From: a virus
Strand: one strand, 5' to 3'
DNA length: 20,185 nt
Virus record (IMG/VR): IMGVR_UViG_3300027963_000411
Location: 1 to 20,185 of that record
In this document: positions 8,251-16,188 of the stretch, in pieces
How the letters are laid out: every line of letters starts with the position of its first letter
Numbering within the stretch: the stretch's first letter is position 1
Translations under genes and position numbers: made by a program
Notes under the pieces: generated by a model
The model's database searches: none
What the model was told of the DNA's origin: nothing
What the model saw: only the letters and a program-made list of their open reading frames with translations

Positions 8251-8422
8251 ATATCAAGAACAAATGTATGAGACATTCTTCATGATGAAATATCATGGAG
8301 GATGGTCTTTTATTGAAGTTTATAATCTTCCTGTTGGTTTGAGAAATTGGTTTGTTAAACGATTAGCAGACCAGAAACAGAAAGAAGCCGATGAAATTGA
8401 GAAAGCAAGTAAAAAGAAATAA
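8237..8422 (+). CDS. Downstream half of the frameshifted gp26-type gene, or separate small protein
   Basis: The frame reads GLSDRYQEQMYETFFMMKYH, then GGWSFIEVYNLPVGLRNWF and a highly charged end (KRLADQKQKEADEIEKASKKK). The content looks like a real conserved helical domain rather than chance. The first usable ATG in this frame is 8264 (MYETFF), which has no convincing Shine-Dalgarno sequence, unlike most neighbours. An ATG at 8156 would overlap the gp26-type gene for 95 bp and encode an implausible basic stretch. Fusion by frameshift gives about 344 residues: 283 from the first frame plus 61. That resembles the G/GT or E/E+E' chaperone pairs of lambda and P2. If translated on its own from 8264, it is a 52-residue protein of unknown role. 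Confidence 0.6.
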   Translation, partial: GLSDRYQEQMYETFFMMKYHGGWSFIEVYNLPVGLRNWFVKRLADQKQKEADEIEKASKKK

Positions 8423-8429
8423 ATAATAC

Positions 8430-8436
8430 TATTTAT
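8430..8436 (+). promoter_or_regulatory. TATTTAT motif, candidate late promoter
   Basis: CTATTTAT (8429-8436) lies in the 41-bp gap before the gene at 8464, 34 bp before its ATG. The ribosome binding site AAGGAA (8448-8453) lies between. It is one of four similar motifs in the structural region. Confidence 0.4.
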
Positions 8437-8463
8437 TTTAATTGTTTAAGGAAACGTTTTGAT

Positions 8464-9315
8464 ATGAAAAAAGAAGTTGTTTATACCAATATTGAACTTG
8501 ATGAAGGATTTTCTCTTTCATCAGCAATAAGTAGTTTATTTAGAGGAGCAAAGTCAAAAGGTGCTGCTCCTGCTTCTACTGGCAACGCAGCAGCAACAAG
8601 CGGCTCTGATGCACAGGCACAGACAGATAAAACAAATAATACACAATCTGTTCAACTTTCAACACAAGAACAGCAAGTAATAAACTCCACTTCTGATATA
8701 ACATTACCACAAGCAATAGTTATAAAAAGTTTATTAACTAAACAAATTGGACCATCATTAGCAAAGGTATTAGGAGGCTTTTCACAAGAAGATAGAAAAG
8801 CAATTATGACACCAATTATGCAATATTTGAATACTTTACCAAAAATGGCAAGCCAAGTAATAGCAGAAGAAGTTAAAAAAACTCCATCTGTCGTAAACCC
8901 ACAACAACAAGCATCTCTTAAAGCACAACTTGCAGCAAAACACTCTACCAATTCCAAAATTATTAATAAAAACTTGCAAGCAGTACAAAATCAAATATTT
9001 AATCAAATTAAATTTTCTTTAGATGCCAATAATGCTGCTAATCTTTTGTTTAATGCAATCGATAAACAACATGGTAATACCAAACAAGGACTTCAATATA
9101 TGAAATCTTTGCAAAACAAATCAGAACCACATTTAGAAGTTTTATTAGCAAATATTCAACTAGTATTAGATAATGTTATGCTTTTATTACAAAAACATAT
9201 GCCACAAAAACAAGAAACGCAAAAACCAAACCTACCAGAATCTAGAAATAATAAAAATAATCTTATTTCTGAATCACAAATAAATCGTTGGAAAGTTTTA
9301 GCAGAAGTTAAGTGA
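8464..9315 (+). CDS. Unrecognised virion-region protein, Gln/Ala-rich
   Basis: I do not recognise this 283-residue protein. After a short N-terminus (MKKEVVYTNIELDEGFSL) comes a low-complexity Ala/Ser/Thr/Gln stretch (about 28-75). Long predicted helices rich in Gln, Lys and Leu follow, and it ends in SESQINRWKVLAEVK. Similar RWKxLA endings occur in several phage structural proteins as I remember them, which hints at a shared tail-end motif but not a function. No signal peptide or membrane segment is evident. AAGGAA precedes the ATG at 10 bp, and a terminator follows 24 bp after the stop. The position between the chaperone-like locus and the tape measure suggests a tail-assembly or internal tail role. 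Confidence is in the gene, not the function. Confidence 0.8.
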   Translation: MKKEVVYTNIELDEGFSLSSAISSLFRGAKSKGAAPASTGNAAATSGSDAQAQTDKTNNTQSVQLSTQEQQVINSTSDITLPQAIVIKSLLTKQIGPSLAKVLGGFSQEDRKAIMTPIMQYLNTLPKMASQVIAEEVKKTPSVVNPQQQASLKAQLAAKHSTNSKIINKNLQAVQNQIFNQIKFSLDANNAANLLFNAIDKQHGNTKQGLQYMKSLQNKSEPHLEVLLANIQLVLDNVMLLLQKHMPQKQETQKPNLPESRNNKNNLISESQINRWKVLAEVK

Positions 9316-9338
9316 TAAGTTAAATTATTAGTTATATT

Positions 9339-9367
9339 AACGGAGGATAGCAATATCCTCCGTTTTT
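9339..9367 (+). terminator. Rho-independent terminator, related to the gp23 terminator
   Basis: The stem AACGGAGGATA (9339-9349) pairs with TATCCTCCGTT (9354-9364) around a GCAA tetraloop (9350-9353), and the T tract runs 9363-9367. The inner part GATA-GCAA-TATC differs by one base from that of the terminator at 854-886. Confidence 0.9.
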
Positions 9368-9379
9368 GTTATATGAATC

Positions 9380-9386
9380 TATTTAT
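9380..9386 (+). promoter_or_regulatory. TATTTAT motif, candidate late promoter after terminator
   Basis: CTATTTAT (9379-9386) begins 11 bp after the terminator T tract and 21 bp before the ATG at 9401. TATTTATA (9380-9387) is also the exact reverse complement of the T4 late promoter TATAAATA, so a leftward reading cannot be excluded. Confidence 0.4.
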
Positions 9387-9400
9387 ATATGAGAACCAAT

Positions 9401-9727
9401 ATGAAAAAAGTTTTATCACCTATACACATTGATTTTACAAAATCAAATAAACTTAATGAATCATTTTTATTAATGTTCGGAACAGCAATTAAGATGATTC
9501 TTCAAAGAATGTTTGGACAAGATGTATATTTACCAGACATTAAAGTTTCTGGTTCTCCACAACAACTTCAATCATTTACATCTGCTCTTGCAAGCGAAAA
9601 AAGATATTTTGATTCTTATGTTCGTTATGGATTAAATGACCCAAGAACATATGATGATAAATATAGACTTGAAACTGCTGTAAGAAATTTTGAATCAGAT
9701 ACCGGCGTAAAATGGCCGTTTAAATAG
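9401..9727 (+). CDS. Small conserved-looking protein before the tape measure
   Basis: From the ATG at 9401 (MKKVLSPIHIDF) the product has 108 residues. An ATG at 9389 would add four residues but sits against the TATTTAT motif and has no ribosome binding site, while GAGAA (9391-9395) serves 9401. The first half has a hydrophobic helix (ESFLLMFGTAIKMILQRMFG). The second half reads VSGSPQQLQSFTSALASEKR, followed by YGLNDPRTYDDKYRLETAV and the ending VKWPFK. The pattern looks like a compact folded protein shared among environmental phages, but I cannot name its family. Its TAG overlaps the AGGAG site of the tape measure gene, so the two are probably translated from one message. A tail-assembly accessory role is a guess from position. 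Confidence 0.75.
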   Translation: MKKVLSPIHIDFTKSNKLNESFLLMFGTAIKMILQRMFGQDVYLPDIKVSGSPQQLQSFTSALASEKRYFDSYVRYGLNDPRTYDDKYRLETAVRNFESDTGVKWPFK

Positions 9728-9739
9728 GAGATAATTTAA

Positions 9740-12088
9740 ATGGCTAACGAAAGAAGTATTGAAGATTTACAAAAAGATTTAGAACTTGGAGAACAGTTAA
9801 CAGCCGAAGAGAGTAAAAGACTTTCAGAATATATTAAATTAAATGAACAACGTAAAAGAGGTCTTGACTATCTCAAAGATGAATTAAAACAATTAGAATT
9901 ACAAGCAGAAACGCACGAAATACTAGCAAAACAAACTGGTATTTCTGTAGACCATCAAAAAGCCCTTCTTGATATTGAAATACAAAAATTAAATATTTTA
10001 ATAAAAGAACAAGAACAAAATGTTTTAAACGCTACAAGCGATGAAGAAAGATTAAAAGCACAGCAAGAAATCGTTAAACTTTTAAAATTACAATCTAAAG
10101 AATTTGAAAAACAAAAAGATTTAACAAGAGCAGAAGAGAAAGGTAAAATGCTTGCTAATCTTTTAGGAATTAGCGAAGCAAATAAGAATTCTTTAACATA
10201 TCAAATGTTTAAAAACCCAAATACAATTTTTGATGGGTTTAAAAAAGAAGTACAAGATGCCGGTGGGTTATCAAACGCATTATTTACTTCTATTGCTATG
10301 AAAGCGCAAGAAGCAGCAGCAGCAATATTGTATCTTACAAAACAACAAATGATGCTTGCTGACCAATCAGTTTCTTCATTCTTTGCTGCAACTGGTGCAA
10401 ATGAAAAATATCTTCAATCGGTATATGATGTTGGTCGTGGCAATACAGCATTAGGAATTGGCTTTGCAGAATCTGGCAAAGCAATGACAGACTTATATAC
10501 AAATCTTAATACATTTACAATGTTAAGTAAAGAAGCAAGAGATAGTTTAACTATAACAACTGCAAAACTTGAAAAACTTGGTATATCTGGTGCAGAATCA
10601 GCAAAATCAATTCAAACATTATCAATGATGATGGGAATTTCAGAAGTACAAGCAGCAGACACAGTACAGCAATTTGCTGCAATGGGACAAGCAATCGGCG
10701 TTTCATCAAAACAAATGATTTCAGACTTTATGGCAGTTAAAGACCAATTAGCAGTTTTTGGCTCTTCTATGGATGAAACGTTTATTAAACTTGAAGCACA
10801 AGCAAAAGCAACTGGTGTTGCAGTTGGTGATTTAATAAATATAACAAACAAATTTGATACATTTGAAGGTGCTGCAAATCAAGTTGCTAAACTTAATGCT
10901 ATGTTGGGTGGTCCTTATTTAAGTGCAATGACGATGATTGAAACGACAGACCCAACTGAAAGAATTAATATGATTAGAGAATCTGTTAATAATGCTGGTA
11001 TGTCTTTTGAATCAATGTCTTATTACCAAAAGAAAGCAATTATGGAGGCTGGTGGTTTTAAATCTATTGAAGAAGCGCAAAGAATTTTAAGTATGTCTGC
11101 TGGTGAAGCCGCAGAAGAATTACAAAAACAAACAGCATCACAAGAAGAATTAAATTCTGCAATCGAAAGAGCGCAACCAATACAGCAAAAAATGTCATTA
11201 ATAATGGCAAACTTTGCAATTGTCATGGAGCCAGTTGTAACAAATATTAGTAAATTTTTAACTTTTATCCTTGAATTACAAGATGAAATTCCCGGATTTG
11301 GAATACTTTTAGGTGTAATAGGATTTGGATTTGCTGCAATAGGTTTGGCTTTGGCAGTTGCCATTCCTTTACTTATGGCGTTGCCGGGTTTATTTACTCT
11401 TATTGGAACTACTGCTGTACCCGCAGCCGCAGGTGCTGAAACCGCAGCGGCGGGTGTAGCAGCCGCAGGAGCGACATTATCCGCAGCAGCACCAGCAATT
11501 TTAATTGGTTCAAAAGCAATGTTCATTTTTGCTGCTGCTTTGTTGCTTGTTTCTTTGGCAGCAATTGGCGTTGGATATGCTCTTAAACTTATTTTTGAAG
11601 GTTTAGCATTGGTACTTGAACAAGGCGTTAAAGCACCAGAAGTATTTTTTGGAATGGCATTAGCCATATATGCTCTTGGTGCTGCATTAGCAATGCTCTC
11701 GCTAAATCCATTTGCTGGCGTTGGAATGGCTATTCTCCTTGCTTCGTTTTATGGAATTGCAGATGCTATAAACTCAATTGAAACAGAAAAAATTATTAAC
11801 TTTAAAACAATAATGGAAAAATCTGTTGAAATTTCTGAACCTTCAACTATTGAGGGATTTGAAAAGTTCTCTGATAAATTTGAAGCAGTTGCAAGAGCAA
11901 CAGCATTTGTTGATGCATCAAAAACTCAAACATTCGTAAGCCTTTTAAATGCAACACAAAACCTTTCACAAGCACTTAAATTAGACCAAACTGTAATTGT
12001 ACAAGTTGGTGATAAGAAGTTTGAAGGATATATTAAGAGTGTAGTTAATAATATGTTCCCAGATAGCGCAATTTCTAGCAAACCTTAA
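9740..12088 (+). CDS. Tail tape measure protein (gp29 position)
   Basis: The protein probably sets tail length and occupies the tube lumen until DNA ejection. The 782 residues begin with a charged coiled-coil region rich in Lys, Glu, Leu and Gln (about 1-140), then a largely helical body. Three hydrophobic Gly/Ala-rich blocks follow at roughly 518-560, 585-625 and 633-676, for example FGILLGVIGFGFAAIGLALA. Such segments are typical of tape measure proteins and may act at the host membrane. Between the first two is an Ala-rich stretch with locally GC-rich codons (about 11405-11500). It ends in a short beta-like segment (VIVQVGDKKFEGYI). Using the common estimate of 1.5 angstrom per residue, the tail would be about 115-120 nm; this is inference. 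AGGAG stands 9 bp before the ATG. Confidence 0.85.
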   Translation: MANERSIEDLQKDLELGEQLTAEESKRLSEYIKLNEQRKRGLDYLKDELKQLELQAETHEILAKQTGISVDHQKALLDIEIQKLNILIKEQEQNVLNATSDEERLKAQQEIVKLLKLQSKEFEKQKDLTRAEEKGKMLANLLGISEANKNSLTYQMFKNPNTIFDGFKKEVQDAGGLSNALFTSIAMKAQEAAAAILYLTKQQMMLADQSVSSFFAATGANEKYLQSVYDVGRGNTALGIGFAESGKAMTDLYTNLNTFTMLSKEARDSLTITTAKLEKLGISGAESAKSIQTLSMMMGISEVQAADTVQQFAAMGQAIGVSSKQMISDFMAVKDQLAVFGSSMDETFIKLEAQAKATGVAVGDLINITNKFDTFEGAANQVAKLNAMLGGPYLSAMTMIETTDPTERINMIRESVNNAGMSFESMSYYQKKAIMEAGGFKSIEEAQRILSMSAGEAAEELQKQTASQEELNSAIERAQPIQQKMSLIMANFAIVMEPVVTNISKFLTFILELQDEIPGFGILLGVIGFGFAAIGLALAVAIPLLMALPGLFTLIGTTAVPAAAGAETAAAGVAAAGATLSAAAPAILIGSKAMFIFAAALLLVSLAAIGVGYALKLIFEGLALVLEQGVKAPEVFFGMALAIYALGAALAMLSLNPFAGVGMAILLASFYGIADAINSIETEKIINFKTIMEKSVEISEPSTIEGFEKFSDKFEAVARATAFVDASKTQTFVSLLNATQNLSQALKLDQTVIVQVGDKKFEGYIKSVVNNMFPDSAISSKP

Positions 12089-12098
12089 TAATTAATAT

Positions 12099-12863
12099 AT
12101 GGCTGATATTGAACAATACCCAGAAGCAGGAGCGACAGATTCTAAAGGCAACAAGTTAGTTGTTAATACAGAAAGTCTTTTAAAGATTTATAGTGTTACA
12201 TATAACGTGCCATTTTATTTTCTTCCTTACGATTTTAAAATGACAGAAAGCCTAAATATAAATTGGAATCAGCAAAGTGTTTACGGAAGAATGGACCCTA
12301 TTGCAACATTTAAAAATATGGGAAGAACAATCCAACTCTCTTTCAAAGCAAGACAAAAAATACAAGATGGTACTGCCGATTTATCATTCACGGGTGACGA
12401 ACTTTTGCACTCTATTGACCATTTAAAAAAATGTTTATATCCAACATATAATGAAAATCAAATTATGGTTTCTCCTCCATTGTTTAGATTTCAATATAAA
12501 AATCTTATTAATGCAGGAGAAGAACAGTTTGCTATTGGTCCAACAAATGGTGTTCTTGGTTTTATAACAGTCTTTAATGCTAATTTTATGACTGAGCCTA
12601 ATAAAATATATTTTCCCTCTGATAAGAAAAGTTTTGCCTATCCAAAAGTATTTGATATTAATTTAACATTTACTGTTTTGAATGAAAATCTTGTTGAAAC
12701 ACAACAATTTGGAATGTTAAAGAAAAAATACTTTTATAATTATGAGCATATTCATACACACGGAAATGCAACGCAAGCAAATGGCACAGATTCTAGTGCC
12801 GCAAGTGGCACTCCCATTCAAGAGGAGCAAGAAGCCACACAACAAAAGGTATTACAATTCTAA
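12099..12863 (+). CDS. Baseplate tube-cap-like protein (gp48-type, tentative)
   Basis: The 254-residue protein contains SVYGRMDPIATFKNMGRT (60-77) followed by beta-strand-like IQLSFKARQ. Later come PPLFRFQYKNLI and YPKVFDINLTFTVLNE. I associate this pattern with baseplate tube-cap proteins of T4-like environmental phages, the equivalent of gp48, which joins the tail tube to the hub. T4 gp48 is longer (364 residues), and its final strands (IQSIRF, FTLEITM) are only loosely comparable. The last 35 or so residues are a Thr/Ala/Gln-rich tail. No Shine-Dalgarno sequence is visible before the ATG, which lies 10 bp after the tape measure stop, so translation may be coupled. Its stop overlaps the next start (TAATG). 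It could instead be another tube-fold baseplate component. Confidence 0.55.
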   Translation: MADIEQYPEAGATDSKGNKLVVNTESLLKIYSVTYNVPFYFLPYDFKMTESLNINWNQQSVYGRMDPIATFKNMGRTIQLSFKARQKIQDGTADLSFTGDELLHSIDHLKKCLYPTYNENQIMVSPPLFRFQYKNLINAGEEQFAIGPTNGVLGFITVFNANFMTEPNKIYFPSDKKSFAYPKVFDINLTFTVLNENLVETQQFGMLKKKYFYNYEHIHTHGNATQANGTDSSAASGTPIQEEQEATQQKVLQF

Positions 12864-13204
12864 TGGCTACAAGATACGATGGTTTAAGTCAAAAAACTAC
12901 TTCTAAACAAAATTCTGAAACTATGAGTGAAGTTTTAGACAATAGAGGCTTAAATCAAATAACACATTATAATACAAGTAAACTACAATACCCTACTGTT
13001 CAACAAATAAGAACTTTAACTATTGATGCACACACTTGGAGTCACCAAGATAGATATTGGAAATTGGCTGCTAAATATTATGGAGATTCAAAGTATTGGT
13101 GGGTTATAGCATGGTTTAATAAAAAACCAATTGAATCAATGCTTAATATTGGCGACCAAGTTTCGATTCCAATGCCATTAGATAGAATACTAAGGATGTT
13201 ATAA
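12863..13204 (+). CDS. LysM-like baseplate protein, gp53-type
   Basis: The 113-residue product has a polar N-terminal 40 residues and a LysM-like second half. HTWSHQDRYWKLAAKYYGD (57-75) is followed by YWWVIAWFNKK (78-88) and GDQVSIPMP (97-105). The order helix, tryptophan-rich helix, then short strand with a proline is the LysM pattern. T4 baseplate wedge protein gp53 (196 residues) carries a LysM-like domain with the same yGxxxxyWvl core, and small LysM baseplate proteins occur in P2-like and other contractile tails. A role in binding the baseplate parts together is inferred. It could equally be the hub-binding LysM protein of simpler contractile systems. The start overlaps the upstream stop (TAATG), and its own stop overlaps the next start in the same way. 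Confidence 0.62.
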   Translation: MATRYDGLSQKTTSKQNSETMSEVLDNRGLNQITHYNTSKLQYPTVQQIRTLTIDAHTWSHQDRYWKLAAKYYGDSKYWWVIAWFNKKPIESMLNIGDQVSIPMPLDRILRML

Positions 13205-16185
13205 TGAGCACTAACGACGCTTCATCAAATACTTCTGTTGCTCCAAAATTTGACCCACAAACATATTTGTTGTCTTATTTTGATTCAGATATCGCACCAT
13301 TAGTTCAAGATTTACAATATGAATATGTTATTCCATTAATAACATCAGAAGATTATAGTTATCCTGCAACTATTTCACTTTTAACAGATAAAACAAATAA
13401 AAATAAATTTACTCAACTTAAAACATATCAGTATAACGGATTGTCTCCAAGGGTTAGGCTTTTCAGAGTCGAATATGATACGAGCAATACTGTTACATCA
13501 CAAAAAGAATACATATTTAATAAAGATTATAAATACACACCACTTTCTGATTTAACAAGCGGTATTGCAAGAAACAATTCTGGTCTTAAAAGTTTTTCTT
13601 GGAAATTAGCAGGTTCGAATCCTATAACAGCAGAAAAACAAATTATTGTTGATGTTGAGTTCTTCTTTGATTCAATAAACTCATTTTCTGGTGGTAGTTA
13701 CGACAAAATGATTGAGGCTTGGAAAAGAGCAGGAGACACATACGATAATAGTTTATTTTCCCATTGGGATAAAGATGATGGTCAAGGCGGCGGCACAACA
13801 ACAAATTATTGGTCTTTAATTTTCCACCCACAACAAAAAAATAATAAAAATGGATATTCAACATATAATTTTAGAATAAAAGCAATAGTTGGATGGGAAA
13901 AATTAGACCCTACGATTAGAGAACATTTAAAGTTAACAGACGTATCAGATGATATAGATAAATTAAATTATTGTTTTTTTCTTAATTTAATTAAGCATGA
14001 GTTTTCATTAAATGAAGATGGAAGTATTACTTTAAAAGCATCATATGTTGCTTCTTTTGAAAACTCAACATTTAATTATCAATTTGATGTTTTAGGAAAT
14101 TTAAAACAACAAATTGAAGATTTAAAAAATAATAATAAGAAAATTTATCTCGATGCAGGAACATCGGGAAATAGTATTCTTAGTCCTGTTTCAAAGAAAT
14201 TTGAAGGTACTGGTGCTATAGCAGTAGCAGATGATTTAAATACTGCTTTAGGAGATATGGGAGTTAGTGAACAAAATCCTTTATCTCTTGAAACATTGGG
14301 AACTAAAATAGCAGATTCTAGTTACAATGATGTTGTAAAAATTTCTAAATTATTAAATGAATTATTAAACAATGACGAAGACATTCAGAAAGAATGTTTA
14401 AAGCAGTTAAATATTTCTGAGGGTAACCCATTATATGTAGCATTAACAAATAAACAAATTTCTAAAACAGCACAAGAAAATTATCAAAAAATATTAGATG
14501 TTAAAAAAGATGAATTTCAAAAAAAAACAAATTTATTAAAACAAAGATTTTATTCTAGATTTATTAGCACTTTATTAGATTTTAACGAAAATCAAGACAA
14601 ATTTTTTAAGGTTTCTTTAACTGGCGAACAAATAAAAAAATGGGAAACATGGATATCTAATATATCTGATGATTATTCATCAAAACCGCCAAATTTTAAT
14701 AATATAGATGTTACTGATAATGACGTAAAAACAACAGCATTTGACAATTTAGTTAACAAAGCCGAACAAGGCGTTGTGCCTACAGAAGATAATTATAAAC
14801 AAATTAGAGAAGATTTATTTAAAAAAACAAAAGAAAGAACACCAGACGATGGTATGTCAATTGTTTTTACAACATTTGGTCACGTTCTGGATTCTGCATA
14901 TAAAACAGTAGCACAAAATAGAAATGTACCAATAGAAGAATTGAAAAAAAATAAAATAATTTTAGCAAATCTTTTAAGTGAAATTGCAATTTTGGATATT
15001 AATACAAAAACAAATAAAAATGTAAAAAATCTTGCATTTTTACCTATCGACTTGACATTATTACAAGCATTCTTAATTGATAAGATTGTTAAACCACAAA
15101 AAGATACATATCCATTATTTTCTTTTATTAGGGACGCTTTAACCACTTTAGCAATGTCAGCATTAAATGTCAAAAATGCATATAATGAAAGTGTAAGTTC
15201 TTATTCTGATGTTTCATTAGCAAGTACAATTATTACTCTTGGTGACAATGGCGAAGGAAAAGACCCTTTATTAGATTCGTATATTTTAGTTAATGGAACA
15301 ACAAATCAAGAAATTAATGAATCCTCAATATTTTCAGATGCACTTTTTACAGTTAAAAATCTTAATCCATATTATGTAAATTTTTTAACAATAGACAAAC
15401 ATAAAAATTTTTATAATTATTTCATTATTTACGATAAAAATACAACTGACTTTAAACCAACGATTCCTTTGAATTTAGAACAAGATGAATCACAAGGTAT
15501 TTATCATTATACGTATGGTCAAGATTATGGTTTAGTAAAGGCAATTAACTTTTCAAGAATTGACCAACCATATTTAAAAGAATCAAAAGCAGTTGGACAA
15601 GAAACATTTTATTTAGGTCAATTTAGAGATAGATATAACGCTGACATAACAATGGTAGGTAATAATATATATTATCCCGGTATGTTGTTGTACATTACAC
15701 CATCTGTCGAAGGAGTTTTGGGAGAACCAAATTTTTCTCAAATAAGCGGCATAGGTGGATATTATATTGTCATTGAAGTTGAATCTAAAATCTCAGAAGA
15801 AGGATATGAAACAAAACTAACAACAATTTGGCAATTTGACGGAACGGAAACATCTAACAAGTCTGATATCACTAAAAAATGTGCAGCATTATTACAAGAA
15901 ATTGGACTTTCTTCTGATAACGTATCATCTGATATAAATGCTATTTTGGATGTTGTCAACAAAGTAGCAGAGGTTTCTATTGCAAATTCAGGTGAATCTT
16001 TGTGTGGAAAACCTGTTGTAGAATCAGCAATTGAAGTTTTAAGTTCCAATGAAGTATTGGAAGCCGCTGCTACCGGAGGCACCGGAGGCGCAGTAGGCGT
16101 TGTTTCTAGTGTTCCTGTTGTCGGGACTATTGTTGCAGGAGCGGTTTTTGTAAAAAATGTATTTTTTAAAGATGAAGAGGAATAA
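13204..16185 (+). CDS. Large (993 aa) hub-like tail/baseplate structural protein
   Basis: This is the longest protein in the window. Residues 1-300 are beta-rich: NGLSPRVRLFRVEYD, the strand SGLKSFSWKLAGSNP, a strand with IIVDVEFFFDS, then ALVGW-like AIVGWEKLDP and LIKHEFSLNEDGSITLKASY. The middle (about 300-680) is Lys/Asn/Glu-rich and helical. Residues 760-900 contain QFRDRYNADITMVGNNIYYP and a GGYYIVIEVESKI element, as found in hub or spike-binding proteins. The last 30 or so residues are a Gly-rich hydrophobic segment (GGAVGVVSSVPVVGTIVAGA) closed by a charged end. It follows the gp48- and gp53-like genes, where the hub protein gp27 or an equivalent would be expected. A hub role is inferred; no specific catalytic motif was seen. 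Confidence 0.6.
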   Translation: MSTNDASSNTSVAPKFDPQTYLLSYFDSDIAPLVQDLQYEYVIPLITSEDYSYPATISLLTDKTNKNKFTQLKTYQYNGLSPRVRLFRVEYDTSNTVTSQKEYIFNKDYKYTPLSDLTSGIARNNSGLKSFSWKLAGSNPITAEKQIIVDVEFFFDSINSFSGGSYDKMIEAWKRAGDTYDNSLFSHWDKDDGQGGGTTTNYWSLIFHPQQKNNKNGYSTYNFRIKAIVGWEKLDPTIREHLKLTDVSDDIDKLNYCFFLNLIKHEFSLNEDGSITLKASYVASFENSTFNYQFDVLGNLKQQIEDLKNNNKKIYLDAGTSGNSILSPVSKKFEGTGAIAVADDLNTALGDMGVSEQNPLSLETLGTKIADSSYNDVVKISKLLNELLNNDEDIQKECLKQLNISEGNPLYVALTNKQISKTAQENYQKILDVKKDEFQKKTNLLKQRFYSRFISTLLDFNENQDKFFKVSLTGEQIKKWETWISNISDDYSSKPPNFNNIDVTDNDVKTTAFDNLVNKAEQGVVPTEDNYKQIREDLFKKTKERTPDDGMSIVFTTFGHVLDSAYKTVAQNRNVPIEELKKNKIILANLLSEIAILDINTKTNKNVKNLAFLPIDLTLLQAFLIDKIVKPQKDTYPLFSFIRDALTTLAMSALNVKNAYNESVSSYSDVSLASTIITLGDNGEGKDPLLDSYILVNGTTNQEINESSIFSDALFTVKNLNPYYVNFLTIDKHKNFYNYFIIYDKNTTDFKPTIPLNLEQDESQGIYHYTYGQDYGLVKAINFSRIDQPYLKESKAVGQETFYLGQFRDRYNADITMVGNNIYYPGMLLYITPSVEGVLGEPNFSQISGIGGYYIVIEVESKISEEGYETKLTTIWQFDGTETSNKSDITKKCAALLQEIGLSSDNVSSDINAILDVVNKVAEVSIANSGESLCGKPVVESAIEVLSSNEVLEAAATGGTGGAVGVVSSVPVVGTIVAGAVFVKNVFFKDEEE
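16072..16089 (+). repeat. Tandem 9-bp repeat (ACCGGAGGC x2) in coding sequence
   Basis: Two exact copies of ACCGGAGGC encode TGGTGG just before the C-terminal hydrophobic segment of the 993-residue protein. They stand out as GC-rich in AT-rich surroundings. Confidence 0.8.
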
Positions 16186-16188
16186 AAA

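Noticed and set aside
11023-11667. 214-codon open frame on the minus strand
   Set aside because: It lies wholly antisense to the tape measure gene, mirrors its Ala-rich codons, and has no ribosome binding site or family resemblance.
13528-13535. TATAAATA, the T4 late promoter consensus
   Set aside because: It lies inside the hub-like gene with no start codon nearby; expected by chance in AT-rich DNA.
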